A stretch of 36,288 bases of DNA from assembly GCA_944359085.1 (NCBI GenBank), contig CALVSQ010000009.1:1-36288 (forward strand). The letters run 5' to 3'. The notes below the pieces were generated by a model, which was not told the origin of the DNA, did no database searches, and worked only from the letters and a program-made list of their open reading frames with translations. The DNA comes from an uncultured Bacilli bacterium (lineage in GTDB: Bacteria > Bacillota_I > Bacilli_A > RF39 > UBA660). The first letter of the stretch is position 1. Every line of letters begins with the position of its first letter. Both the position numbers and the translations under genes were made by a program. Below, piece by piece: positions 15,516 to 24,033 of the stretch.

Positions 15516-16523
15516 ATGGTAAATACTATATATGATGCATGTTATGATGTTTTGGAATTAACAATAAATACTATTGAAAATATTTATGGAGAAAATATAA
15601 ATAAGATAACTGATGAACTATTGAAGTTTTTAACTACTGATTCAAGTAAATATGAAGAATTATTTGGTCAAATAAAATATACAAACTTAATAGAAAATAA
15701 ATCATTTTATAAAAAAATTATGATGTTAATTATTGTTAGTACTTTTTATAAGGTAAATTTGTACTATACAGAAAAAGGTATGGATATTGATTATGAAGAG
15801 CAATCTTTATTAGAAGAAAAGAATTATAATCAAATAATTGACGATTTTAGCGATTTAGAAGATAATCCATATATATTCCAAGCAATTGCTTGCTTTTGTG
15901 AGTTTTTAAATAGAAGCTATATTTTAAAAAATAATTGTATGGAAGAAATTATTGCTCAAGATAAATTAGATATTATTATGGAAATAAATCCATTTGAAAT
16001 ATTAAATTTTACAAATTGTATTAATCCAAATATGTTTTTAGAAACTGAAAAAATGATTCAAGATTTTATTGATTTATATGATTGTTCCCAAAATGGTGAC
16101 TGTGAAGATGAATATGAGATTATAGATATATTTAAAGAAAAAATAGATGAACATTTTGATAATGATCAACAAAAAATACTAATATTTTATAAATATATTT
16201 TTTCAAATGTTTATGAAAGTATTATTACTAAATGTAAAAATAATAGACCACTTAAGAGTAGGTATAAATATTTGATTAGAGAATTTTCAAATAATGATAT
16301 AAGTTTTGATGAATTATATGATAAATTTTCAAATGATTATCAATTTGCTGATGAGTTAATTAATTTCTTTTTAACAGCTAATGATGACTTATTAGAAAAT
16401 GATTTAATAGAAAGAAGAAGTTATTTTAAAACAATAGGGAATGTTGGTTTATTAAAAAGATTAAATCCTTTTTACGATAAAGAAGAAAAAATTTTTGAAA
16501 AAAGAAAAAGATATCATAATTGA
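15516..16523 (+). CDS. Unrecognised acidic helical protein
   Basis: A 335-residue cytoplasmic protein that I cannot place in a family. It is very acidic and helical, with many Asp/Glu/Asn, no signal peptide and no clear catalytic motif. Cysteines cluster at IACFCEFLNRSY and in YDCSQNGDCED. The ATG at 15516 is used; AAAGGAG lies at 15499-15505, and a G-rich stretch directly precedes the ATG. It is cotranscribed with the upstream Nudix gene, so the pair may share a role. Its stop codon lies in a hairpin shared with the convergent cotJC. Confidence 0.7.
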   Translation: MVNTIYDACYDVLELTINTIENIYGENINKITDELLKFLTTDSSKYEELFGQIKYTNLIENKSFYKKIMMLIIVSTFYKVNLYYTEKGMDIDYEEQSLLEEKNYNQIIDDFSDLEDNPYIFQAIACFCEFLNRSYILKNNCMEEIIAQDKLDIIMEINPFEILNFTNCINPNMFLETEKMIQDFIDLYDCSQNGDCEDEYEIIDIFKEKIDEHFDNDQQKILIFYKYIFSNVYESIITKCKNNRPLKSRYKYLIREFSNNDISFDELYDKFSNDYQFADELINFFLTANDDLLENDLIERRSYFKTIGNVGLLKRLNPFYDKEEKIFEKRKRYHN

Positions 16524-16532
16524 TGTCTTTTT
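16505..16532. terminator. Bidirectional terminator, cotJC convergence
   Basis: A 12-bp stem, AAAAAGATATCA with TGATGTCTTTTT (one T-G), around a TAAT loop. It overlaps the plus-strand stop (16521-16523) and reaches the minus-strand stop (16531-16533). Confidence 0.8.
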
Positions 16533-17091
16533 AATTATTAAATTTATTTAAATAATAATCTCTTAATTCTTTAAATCTATTATAATGAACAACTTCTCTT
16601 TGTCTTAAAAATGATAAAGGGCCTAAAACATCTGGATCATTAGTTTGATTCATTAACTTTTCATAAGTTACTCGTGCACGTTGTTCGGCGGCCATATCAC
16701 TTTCTAAATCTGCCCAGTAATCACCTGTTGCTTCAATGTATGCACTAGTAAAAGGAACACCATTAGTATCTATAGGAAAATTAGCATCTTTATGTTGTGT
16801 ATAATAACCTATTAATCCATTTTCTTTTAATTCATTTAATGTAGCACCTTTCATTAATTGTTGAATCATAGTAGCTATCATTTCAAAATGAGCTAATTCC
16901 TCAGTTCCTATATCAGTTAATAAAGCAAATCCTTTTTCATCAGGCATTGTATATCTTTGATTTAAATACCTTAAAGCAGCTCCTAATTCAGAATCAGGTC
17001 CACCATATTGAGCCATCATACTTTTAGCTAAACTTAAATCTTTTTTATTAATATTTATAGGGTATTCTAATTTTTTTTCATATTTCCACAT
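16531..17091 (-). CDS. cotJC: Spore coat protein CotJC, manganese-catalase-like
   Basis: A 186-residue spore-coat protein with the ferritin-like manganese-catalase fold. Metal-site residues are recognisable: Glu35 in GPDSELGAALRYL, Glu64/Glu65 and His68 in TEELAHFEMIATMI, Glu in AAEQRARVTYEKL, and Glu/His in QREVVHYNRF. It opens MWKYEKKLEYP like other CotJC proteins. It may protect the spore from peroxide. TAGGAGGT precedes the ATG, and it begins 9 nt after the CotJA-CotJB gene, forming the cotJ operon on the minus strand. Confidence 0.95.
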   Translation of the reverse strand: MWKYEKKLEYPININKKDLSLAKSMMAQYGGPDSELGAALRYLNQRYTMPDEKGFALLTDIGTEELAHFEMIATMIQQLMKGATLNELKENGLIGYYTQHKDANFPIDTNGVPFTSAYIEATGDYWADLESDMAAEQRARVTYEKLMNQTNDPDVLGPLSFLRQREVVHYNRFKELRDYYLNKFNN

Positions 17092-17100
17092 AATAACCTC

Positions 17101-17532
17101 CTAATTTTCCCAAGGCCAAGGCTTATTATCCCACATCCAAGGCATATTGTTTAAAGAATCACTATTTAATAAAATTGGTCCATATTCATTTTGATAGGCA
17201 TGTAATAATTCATTTTGTTCATTACGATATTTATTAAATAATTCAATTGCATTTTTATCATCTGGATAAACATCCAAATAAAGATTTAAATCAATTAAAG
17301 CAAATTCTAAACTATCAATGTCAGTTAACATTTTAGCTTGATCATTCATGGGTTTTATAGCATATGGTTTTTGATTTTTATATGGATCATATATATTTTT
17401 AAATAAATTTCCTCGTATTAATCCTTCATAAGGATTGAATAAATTATCATTTTGATAATAATTATTTTTTTGATAATTTCTTAAATTATTTCCATCAAAG
17501 TAAAAATTTGGTGGATAATTATAATTGTACAT
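17101..17532 (-). CDS. cotJB: CotJA-CotJB fusion spore coat protein
   Basis: A 143-residue protein joining two parts that are separate genes in B. subtilis. Residues about 35-60 (PYEGLIRGNLFKNIYDPYKN) are the CotJA core. Residues about 65-143 match CotJB: DSLEFALIDLNLYLDVYPDD, a charged helix, YGPILL and the Trp-rich end PWMWDNKPWPWEN. The first 30 residues are Tyr/Asn-rich. The ATG at 17532 follows GGGAGGAAA. On the minus strand, CATAATAT about 20-30 nt upstream resembles a SigE -10 box, but I could not define a -35. CotJC follows. Confidence 0.85.
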   Translation of the reverse strand: MYNYNYPPNFYFDGNNLRNYQKNNYYQNDNLFNPYEGLIRGNLFKNIYDPYKNQKPYAIKPMNDQAKMLTDIDSLEFALIDLNLYLDVYPDDKNAIELFNKYRNEQNELLHAYQNEYGPILLNSDSLNNMPWMWDNKPWPWEN

Positions 17533-17618
17533 AGTTTTTCCTCCCAATTTATATTATGTGTATATAGGCATTTAGTTTGGGTAAAATAACTATATTTAAA
17601 CAAAATAATTAAAAAGTG

Positions 17619-17647
17619 TTGCAAAAGTATGAAAAATTTGTTAATAT
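17619..17647 (+). promoter_or_regulatory. Possible tRNA-His promoter
   Basis: TTGCAA (17619-17624), a 17-nt spacer and TAATAT (17642-17647), about 30 nt before the tRNA. Confidence 0.45.
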
Positions 17648-17677
17648 TATATGTGTCAACTATTTTTGTTGATATAT

Positions 17678-17754
17678 GGCGCAATTGGTGAAGGGGTTAA
17701 CACGGCGGATTGTGGTTCCGTTATGCAAGGGTTCGAATCCCTTATTGCGCCCCA
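17678..17754 (+). tRNA. tRNA-His (GTG anticodon)
   Basis: A complete cloverleaf. The acceptor is GGCGCAAT / ATTGCGCC, where the first G is the extra G-1 pairing with C73, the identity element of histidine tRNA. The anticodon stem is GCGGA / TCCGT with loop TTGTGGT, giving anticodon GTG at 17712-17714. The T arm contains GGTTCGAATCC. The 3' CCA is encoded at 17752-17754. Confidence 0.96.
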
Positions 17755-17792
17755 TAATGAAATTTACACACACCTTTGTGTGTTAAATAAGT

Positions 17793-17827
17793 AAAAGTTC
17801 GTAATACTTGGTATTATGGACTTTTTT
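17793..17827 (+). terminator. Terminator downstream of tRNA-His
   Basis: A 15-bp stem with two wobbles (AAAAGTTCGTAATAC with GTATTATGGACTTTT), loop TTG, then a T-run. A shorter ACACACA/TGTGTGT hairpin precedes it near 17767-17784. Confidence 0.8.
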
Positions 17828-17853
17828 CTTTGCAAAGGTGGTGATTTTATAAA

Positions 17854-18144
17854 ATGAATGTGTCCATAGAACTTTTAGAATTTCCTTTGTACATAAAAAA
17901 CAAAATATTAAGAATTAAAAACATTACAAAACTTAACATAAAATATATTGCAGGTAAAAATATTGTTTTTAAAAATAGTAATTTAGGACTGCATGAACCA
18001 CATAAAATTTTTATAAGTAATGGTAAAGAAGGCATTATATTACTAAATTATGATAATGACTCAAATGTTTATAATGAAAATTTAACTAGAGCTATTACAA
18101 TGAATGAATTAACACATTTAGTAAATAAACTATTAAAAAAGTAA
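17854..18144 (+). CDS. Hypothetical 96-residue protein
   Basis: I do not recognise this small basic protein. It has a beta-prone middle (KILRIKNITKLNIKYIAGKN) and a C-terminal helix, TMNELTHLVNKLLKK. AAAGGTGGTGA lies 9-10 nt before the ATG. It lies between the tRNA-His terminator and the serine recombinase and may be an accessory gene of that element; the position is the only support for this. Confidence 0.5.
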   Translation: MNVSIELLEFPLYIKNKILRIKNITKLNIKYIAGKNIVFKNSNLGLHEPHKIFISNGKEGIILLNYDNDSNVYNENLTRAITMNELTHLVNKLLKK

Positions 18145-18219
18145 CTTTGCATTTTACTTTCATAAAAAAATGTGGTATTATGCTAGTATAGGTAATTTGT
18201 AAATGCTTATATATTTTAA

Positions 18220-20031
<1,812 letters not shown>

Positions 20032-20062
20032 AATATGATAAAATAATATTAGGTGATTACTT

Positions 20063-20668
20063 ATGCAAAAAGTATTTTTATACTTATATCCAATTGAAGA
20101 ATATACTAAAGTGTTTGAAAATGATAATTCTTTAGCAGTATTAAATGAATGTATCCAAAAAAGATATAGAGAAAAAGGATATCAAGTTATATTTGCACTA
20201 TATCCTGATAAAAATTTATATGGAATTATACCTCAACCAAATGATAGAATAATATATACTGATATTACTTTTAAAGAAGCCAGTGGATATAATGAAGATG
20301 GAACTAAAAAAGAAGAGAAAGATATAAAATATCCAAATGAACAATATTTAATTAATCAACTTGGTTTTGTAGATAAAATTGTTATTGGAGGATATCATGC
20401 ACAGGATTGTGTTAAAAGAGTTTGTGAATACGCTTTAGATTGTGGAATAAATTCTATTATAGACTTAGATATGACAGACTTTTTCTTCCATCTATACAAA
20501 AATAAAGATTATTTTAAAGTTGAAGAATATAGTCCAATTAGATATAGAGATTATATGATTAATAAAATGAATAAGTATGGTGATGAATTCGCAGGAAGTA
20601 TTTTTAATAGAAATTATTCCAGTCCTGCTTATGGATTTAATAAAGAAGAAAACAAGAAGATGAAATAA
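20063..20668 (+). CDS. Hypothetical 201-residue protein
   Basis: I do not recognise this protein with confidence. It looks like a soluble alpha/beta protein with strands MQKVFLYLYPIEEY and VIFALYPDKNLYGIIP. A central segment, VDKIVIGGYHAQDCVKRVCE, then YALDCGINSIIDLDMTDFF, has the rhythm of an isochorismatase-like hydrolase, but the catalytic residues cannot be assigned. AGGTGAT precedes the ATG. It is the first of three closely spaced genes with an NTF2/ParB-like fusion and a RdgB/HAM1-like enzyme (gaps of 12 and 29 nt). Confidence 0.6.
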   Translation: MQKVFLYLYPIEEYTKVFENDNSLAVLNECIQKRYREKGYQVIFALYPDKNLYGIIPQPNDRIIYTDITFKEASGYNEDGTKKEEKDIKYPNEQYLINQLGFVDKIVIGGYHAQDCVKRVCEYALDCGINSIIDLDMTDFFFHLYKNKDYFKVEEYSPIRYRDYMINKMNKYGDEFAGSIFNRNYSSPAYGFNKEENKKMK

Positions 20669-20680
20669 GGTGATTATTTT

Positions 20681-21406
20681 ATGAATAAAGAATATGTAGA
20701 AAATTGGTTAAATAAATTAAAAAAATATTGGTTTGATAAAGATATTGATAATGCTGTTTCATTATTCAAAAACACAACATATTATCAAGAAACACCGTTT
20801 ATGAAACCTTATACTACTTTTGAAGAAATAGTTAAAGAATGGCAACATGTTAAAGAAGAAAATATACAAAACATAGAAATCAATTTACTTGCTATTGATA
20901 GATATACAGTTATTGCAGAGTGGATTTTGAAACAAAATGATGTAAACTATGATGGGATTTATGAAATTAAATTTAATGACAAGCTAGAATGCATATATTT
21001 TAAAAGTTGGGAGATGAATGATAAAATAATAATTCCTGAAAGTGTTTTAGAATATGGATTTGATTTTGATTGGAATGAAGAGGATGTTTGGAAATTAAAT
21101 TATCCAACTCAAGAAATAGCTCTAGAAATATTAGAATGGCATTTTAATATTCCATTTTGGAATTGGAACAACGAGTGGTATGTTTTAAAACCTATTGATG
21201 TTATAAATAATCCTCAAAAATATAAATTACAATATGATAGAGTTATGGCATCTGATATATCTTATCCAATAGATGTTATGGTTAATAAAGAAAGATTAGT
21301 TATTTTAGATGGTCTTCATAGACTTGTAAAATGCAAATTATTAGGGATGAATAAAGTTAAAGTAAGAATAATACCTAGAAAAGAAATTCCTAATATTTCA
21401 AAATAG
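20681..21406 (+). CDS. NTF2-like (SnoaL) domain fused to ParB/sulfiredoxin-like domain
   Basis: A 241-residue two-domain protein. Residues about 1-112 look like an NTF2/SnoaL fold: VENWLNKLKKYWFDKDIDNA, then AVSLFKNTTYYQETPF, ending FKSWEM. Residues about 135-241 resemble stand-alone ParB-like proteins: WHFNIPFWNWNNEWYVLKP, then SYPIDVMVNKERLVILDGLH and RLVKCKLLGMNKVKVRIIP. The DGLHR motif corresponds to the ParB nucleotide-binding box, which in this superfamily binds CTP or ATP. Function unknown. AAGGTGAT precedes the ATG. The preceding gene ends 12 nt before it. Confidence 0.65.
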   Translation: MNKEYVENWLNKLKKYWFDKDIDNAVSLFKNTTYYQETPFMKPYTTFEEIVKEWQHVKEENIQNIEINLLAIDRYTVIAEWILKQNDVNYDGIYEIKFNDKLECIYFKSWEMNDKIIIPESVLEYGFDFDWNEEDVWKLNYPTQEIALEILEWHFNIPFWNWNNEWYVLKPIDVINNPQKYKLQYDRVMASDISYPIDVMVNKERLVILDGLHRLVKCKLLGMNKVKVRIIPRKEIPNISK

Positions 21407-21435
21407 AATTATACTAGAAAGAAGATGAGAAATAA

Positions 21436-22056
21436 ATGAAATTATTTTATGCAACAAACAATAATTCTAAAGTTCATAATATGCGAAGAAGATTAGAAGG
21501 ATTACCTATCGAATTGTTAACACCAAAAGATTTTGGAATTAAAGTAGATGTTATAGAAGATGGAACAACAGCAATAGAGAATGCTATAAAAAAAGCATAT
21601 GCATATTATAATATAACTAAATTGCCGACAATAGCTGGCGACTCAGGATTATTTATTGATGGAATTCCAAATGATAAACAACCTGGATTGTTTGTAAGAA
21701 GAGTTAATGGAAAAGTTTTAACTGATGATGAAATGATAGAATATTATAAAAAGCTTATTGAATCTATTGGTGGAAAAACTACAGGATATTATGTAACTGG
21801 GTTAGCATTAATTACTGAACAAGGGTTATTTACTACGGAAATAAGTGAGGATAAATTTATTTTATCATCTACAATATCAAAAAATAGTCACCGTGGAAAT
21901 CCTTTAGATGTAATGACTATTGATCCTGTTTCACAAAAATTTTATACTGATATGACTGATGACGATTTTAAAAAACTAGGACACATATTTGATAAAGAAT
22001 GCGTTGCCTTTTTAGAGAAAAAAATGTTAAATAAAAATCGAACACTAAAGCGATAA
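21436..22056 (+). CDS. RdgB/HAM1-like non-canonical purine NTP pyrophosphatase
   Basis: Likely hydrolyses ITP, XTP or their deoxy forms to monophosphates, keeping damaged purines out of nucleic acids. The family pattern is clear: LFYATNNNSKVHNMRRRLEG for the substrate loop, TIAGDSGLFIDGIPNDKQPG with the metal-binding Asp, then LFVRRVNG. The motifs diverge from housekeeping RdgB (for example SGLFIDGI for SGLEVDAL), so substrate choice may differ. 206 residues. It is the third gene of the set starting at 20063. A weak terminator follows at 22130. Confidence 0.8.
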   Translation: MKLFYATNNNSKVHNMRRRLEGLPIELLTPKDFGIKVDVIEDGTTAIENAIKKAYAYYNITKLPTIAGDSGLFIDGIPNDKQPGLFVRRVNGKVLTDDEMIEYYKKLIESIGGKTTGYYVTGLALITEQGLFTTEISEDKFILSSTISKNSHRGNPLDVMTIDPVSQKFYTDMTDDDFKKLGHIFDKECVAFLEKKMLNKNRTLKR

Positions 22057-22129
22057 TATTAAAAATTTTTATAATAATTATGAAAATAATATAAACAAAA
22101 TTAAAGATATACTTAATTAATAAAATTTT

Positions 22130-22154
22130 GAATACAAAAATGTGTTCTTTTTTT
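22130..22154 (+). terminator. Intrinsic terminator
   Basis: GAATAC / GTGTTC (6 bp, one wobble), loop AAAAAT, seven Ts. It separates the 20063-22056 gene set from the next. Confidence 0.65.
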
Positions 22155-22176
22155 ATTGCCCAAAATTTGAAAGGAG

Positions 22177-22383
22177 GTGAAATTTATAAATTATTTCTTT
22201 GAAATAGTTGTGCCACAATTGTTAGAGTATTTTAAAGAAAATGCAAAGGATATACCTTATTCTTTGCTTTCTAAAGCATTAATTAATAATAAGAACTATG
22301 AAAAAGAAGTGAAAGAAATGATTGAAAAATCTAATGAGGTTAGCAAAAAATATATAGAAAAAAATAAAACTGTCGGAGACTAA
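22177..22383 (+). CDS. Small hypothetical protein with unclear start codon
   Basis: A frame of up to 68 codons giving an amphipathic helical protein: IVVPQLLEYFKENAKDIPYS, then KEMIEKSNEVSKKYIEKNK. A perfect ribosome site, AAGGAGGTGA, sits at 22171-22180, but the only in-frame codon at normal spacing is ATA at 22186. The formal GTG at 22177 lies inside the ribosome site itself. Either ATA is used, which is rare, or the start has been mutated and the gene is decaying. I do not recognise the family; such short acidic helices occur in mobile elements. Confidence 0.45.
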   Translation: MKFINYFFEIVVPQLLEYFKENAKDIPYSLLSKALINNKNYEKEVKEMIEKSNEVSKKYIEKNKTVGD

Positions 22384-22386
22384 TTA

Positions 22387-22474
22387 TTAGGGTTTTAGGG
22401 AATAATCCCTAACAAGTGGACGGGTGTGTATACACCATGCTTGATAGATAAAATTTTTATATTACATTACCCGT
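22387..22474 (+). promoter_or_regulatory. Switch-like structured leader before the two-repeat DNA-binding gene
   Basis: TTAGGG occurs at 22387-22392 and 22395-22400 and either can pair with CCCTAA at 22407-22412. ACGGGT at 22420-22425 can pair with ACCCGT at 22469-22474. Alternatively, GGTGT (22423-22427) pairs locally with ACACC (22432-22436). The last two options share bases and exclude each other. AAAGGAG for the next gene follows at about 22489. No known riboswitch class is recognised. Confidence 0.5.
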
Positions 22475-22502
22475 TCTTTAACTTTTAGAAAGGAGATATT
22501 TT

Positions 22503-23054
22503 GTGTGTGAAGAATTGATAGATAGAAAACAAGTTCAAGAGATGTTTTCATTAACTACAAAACAATTCGGCAGAATTATGAGAAATATAGAAAGAAGACA
22601 CCCTTTAGATTCTTGGATAAAAAGAATAAAAGAAAATAATAAAGAAAGAGTTTATATAAAACAAGAATGTGTTGATTGGTTAAAAGAAGTTTATTTTAAC
22701 AAAGAAGAACATTATTTAATTTCTGAGATAAGATTTTATAAAAAGAAGATTTTTGATTTAGAAAACGAATTAGGAATAGATCATAAAAGAAATAAGTATG
22801 AATCTTTTTCATTAAGATTTTTACCTTACTTGTTTGGTAAAAGTGTAAGTTCTATTCATGTAGCACTTTATAGGATGAAACAAGTCTTTCCTTATCCTAT
22901 AACATTTGAAAATGATGGGGTTATATGTGTTAAAGAAGAAGGAGTTAAATGGTTGTATGAAAATTATTTTAAACGAGATTATTTAAAAGAATTAGAAGAA
23001 TATAAATGGAAATTAGAATTAAGAAAAAATCAAAAGATATGTAGTAATATGTAG
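22503..23054 (+). CDS. Putative DNA-binding protein with two repeated domains
   Basis: A 183-residue basic protein built from two related halves. Residues 4-75 read LIDRKQVQEMFSLTTKQFGR with VYIKQECVDWLKEVYF. Residues 98-165 read SLRFLPYLFGKSVSSIHVAL with VICVKEEGVKWLYENYF. Each looks like a winged-helix unit with a terminal WLxExYF helix. DNA binding and regulation of the adjacent kinase genes is inference. The GTG start at 22503 is chosen because AAAGGAG lies 7 nt before it. The same sequence TAGAAAGGAGATATTT precedes the kinase gene. Confidence 0.6.
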   Translation: MCEELIDRKQVQEMFSLTTKQFGRIMRNIERRHPLDSWIKRIKENNKERVYIKQECVDWLKEVYFNKEEHYLISEIRFYKKKIFDLENELGIDHKRNKYESFSLRFLPYLFGKSVSSIHVALYRMKQVFPYPITFENDGVICVKEEGVKWLYENYFKRDYLKELEEYKWKLELRKNQKICSNM

Positions 23055-23082
23055 AATTATCTGATATAATAAACTTAATTTT

Positions 23083-23126
23083 AAAGGGCTAGTACAGACT
23101 TTAATAGTTTTGTACTGGTCTTTTTT
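23083..23126 (+). terminator. Leader terminator (attenuator) of the kinase gene
   Basis: GGCTAGTAC / GTACTGGTC, nine pairs with two wobbles, extended by an AAA/TTT flank and followed by TTTTTT. TATAAT at 23065-23070 is only about 15 nt upstream, so a transcript from it would begin with this hairpin. Confidence 0.7.
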
Positions 23127-23141
23127 AGAAAGGAGATATTT

Positions 23142-24032
23142 ATGAAAGAAAAAATAGAAGAATTATTAGGGCAAGAAGAAATAGTAATGCAAGATGTTAT
23201 AGGCGATGGTGGTCAAAAAGATGTTTTTTTGATTAATTATAAAAATCAAGAATGTCTTCTAAAGATTATTCCTCTTATTCCAAAGTATATAGATATTACT
23301 AACATGAGTGATGAAGAGAAAGAATCAATTGAAGATCAAGTTCAAGCAAGATTAAAACGTGAAATAAAATTAATGAAACTATGTTCAGAAAGAATTCCAA
23401 AGATACTTTTTTTAGATGATTATTTAGTATTTAATTTTAATAATAAAAATTATGCTTTTTATTTTGAAGAATATATTAATGGTTTGAACTTAGATGAAGT
23501 TATGAAAGAGAAAGGCGGATACTCAATCGATGAAATAATTATCTTTTTAGAAAAGATGGTATTAAATTTAAAATGTTTACAAAAAAATGATATTGTTCAT
23601 AGAGATATAAAACCAGCAAACATTATAACTTACAGCAATGATTATTTTTTAATTGATTTAGGATTATGTAGACAGACCTATGAAGATGAAACATTAACAA
23701 TATCATTTCAAACTCTTGGTACACAGAGTTATTTATCACCAGAGCAACGGAAGGGTGTAAAAACGGATTATCACTGGGATTTCCGTAATGATCTATATGC
23801 AATAGGACTCGTTGCAATGGAAATGTACTTACCATCAACTAGAGTGATTAGGACTGAAAATGTAAATTTAAATAATTTAAGACAGTTATGGTATATGAAT
23901 TCAAATGATCAAAAGAGCAAAACGTTTTTTAATGAGATTATTACTAAATTATTAGCTGAAAATAGATTTGCAAGATTTAGAACAATTGATATGATGGAAG
24001 AAGCAATTAATAAGATAAAGGAGGTTAAATAA
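23142..24032 (+). CDS. Hanks-type serine/threonine protein kinase
   Basis: A 296-residue soluble kinase with all main subdomains: Gly loop IGDGGQKDVF (20-29), ATP lysine Lys41 in LLKII, helix C Glu74, catalytic loop HRDIKPANI with Asp155, metal-binding Asp172 in IDLGL (DLG in place of DFG), and activation segment GTQSYLSPEQ. The DFRNDLYAIGLVAMEM helix follows. It lacks the membrane anchor and PASTA repeats of PrkC/StkP, so it is not the housekeeping wall kinase. The next gene starts one base after its stop, so the two products probably act together. AGAAAGGAG precedes the ATG. Confidence 0.92.
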   Translation: MKEKIEELLGQEEIVMQDVIGDGGQKDVFLINYKNQECLLKIIPLIPKYIDITNMSDEEKESIEDQVQARLKREIKLMKLCSERIPKILFLDDYLVFNFNNKNYAFYFEEYINGLNLDEVMKEKGGYSIDEIIIFLEKMVLNLKCLQKNDIVHRDIKPANIITYSNDYFLIDLGLCRQTYEDETLTISFQTLGTQSYLSPEQRKGVKTDYHWDFRNDLYAIGLVAMEMYLPSTRVIRTENVNLNNLRQLWYMNSNDQKSKTFFNEIITKLLAENRFARFRTIDMMEEAINKIKEVK

Positions 24033-24033
24033 A

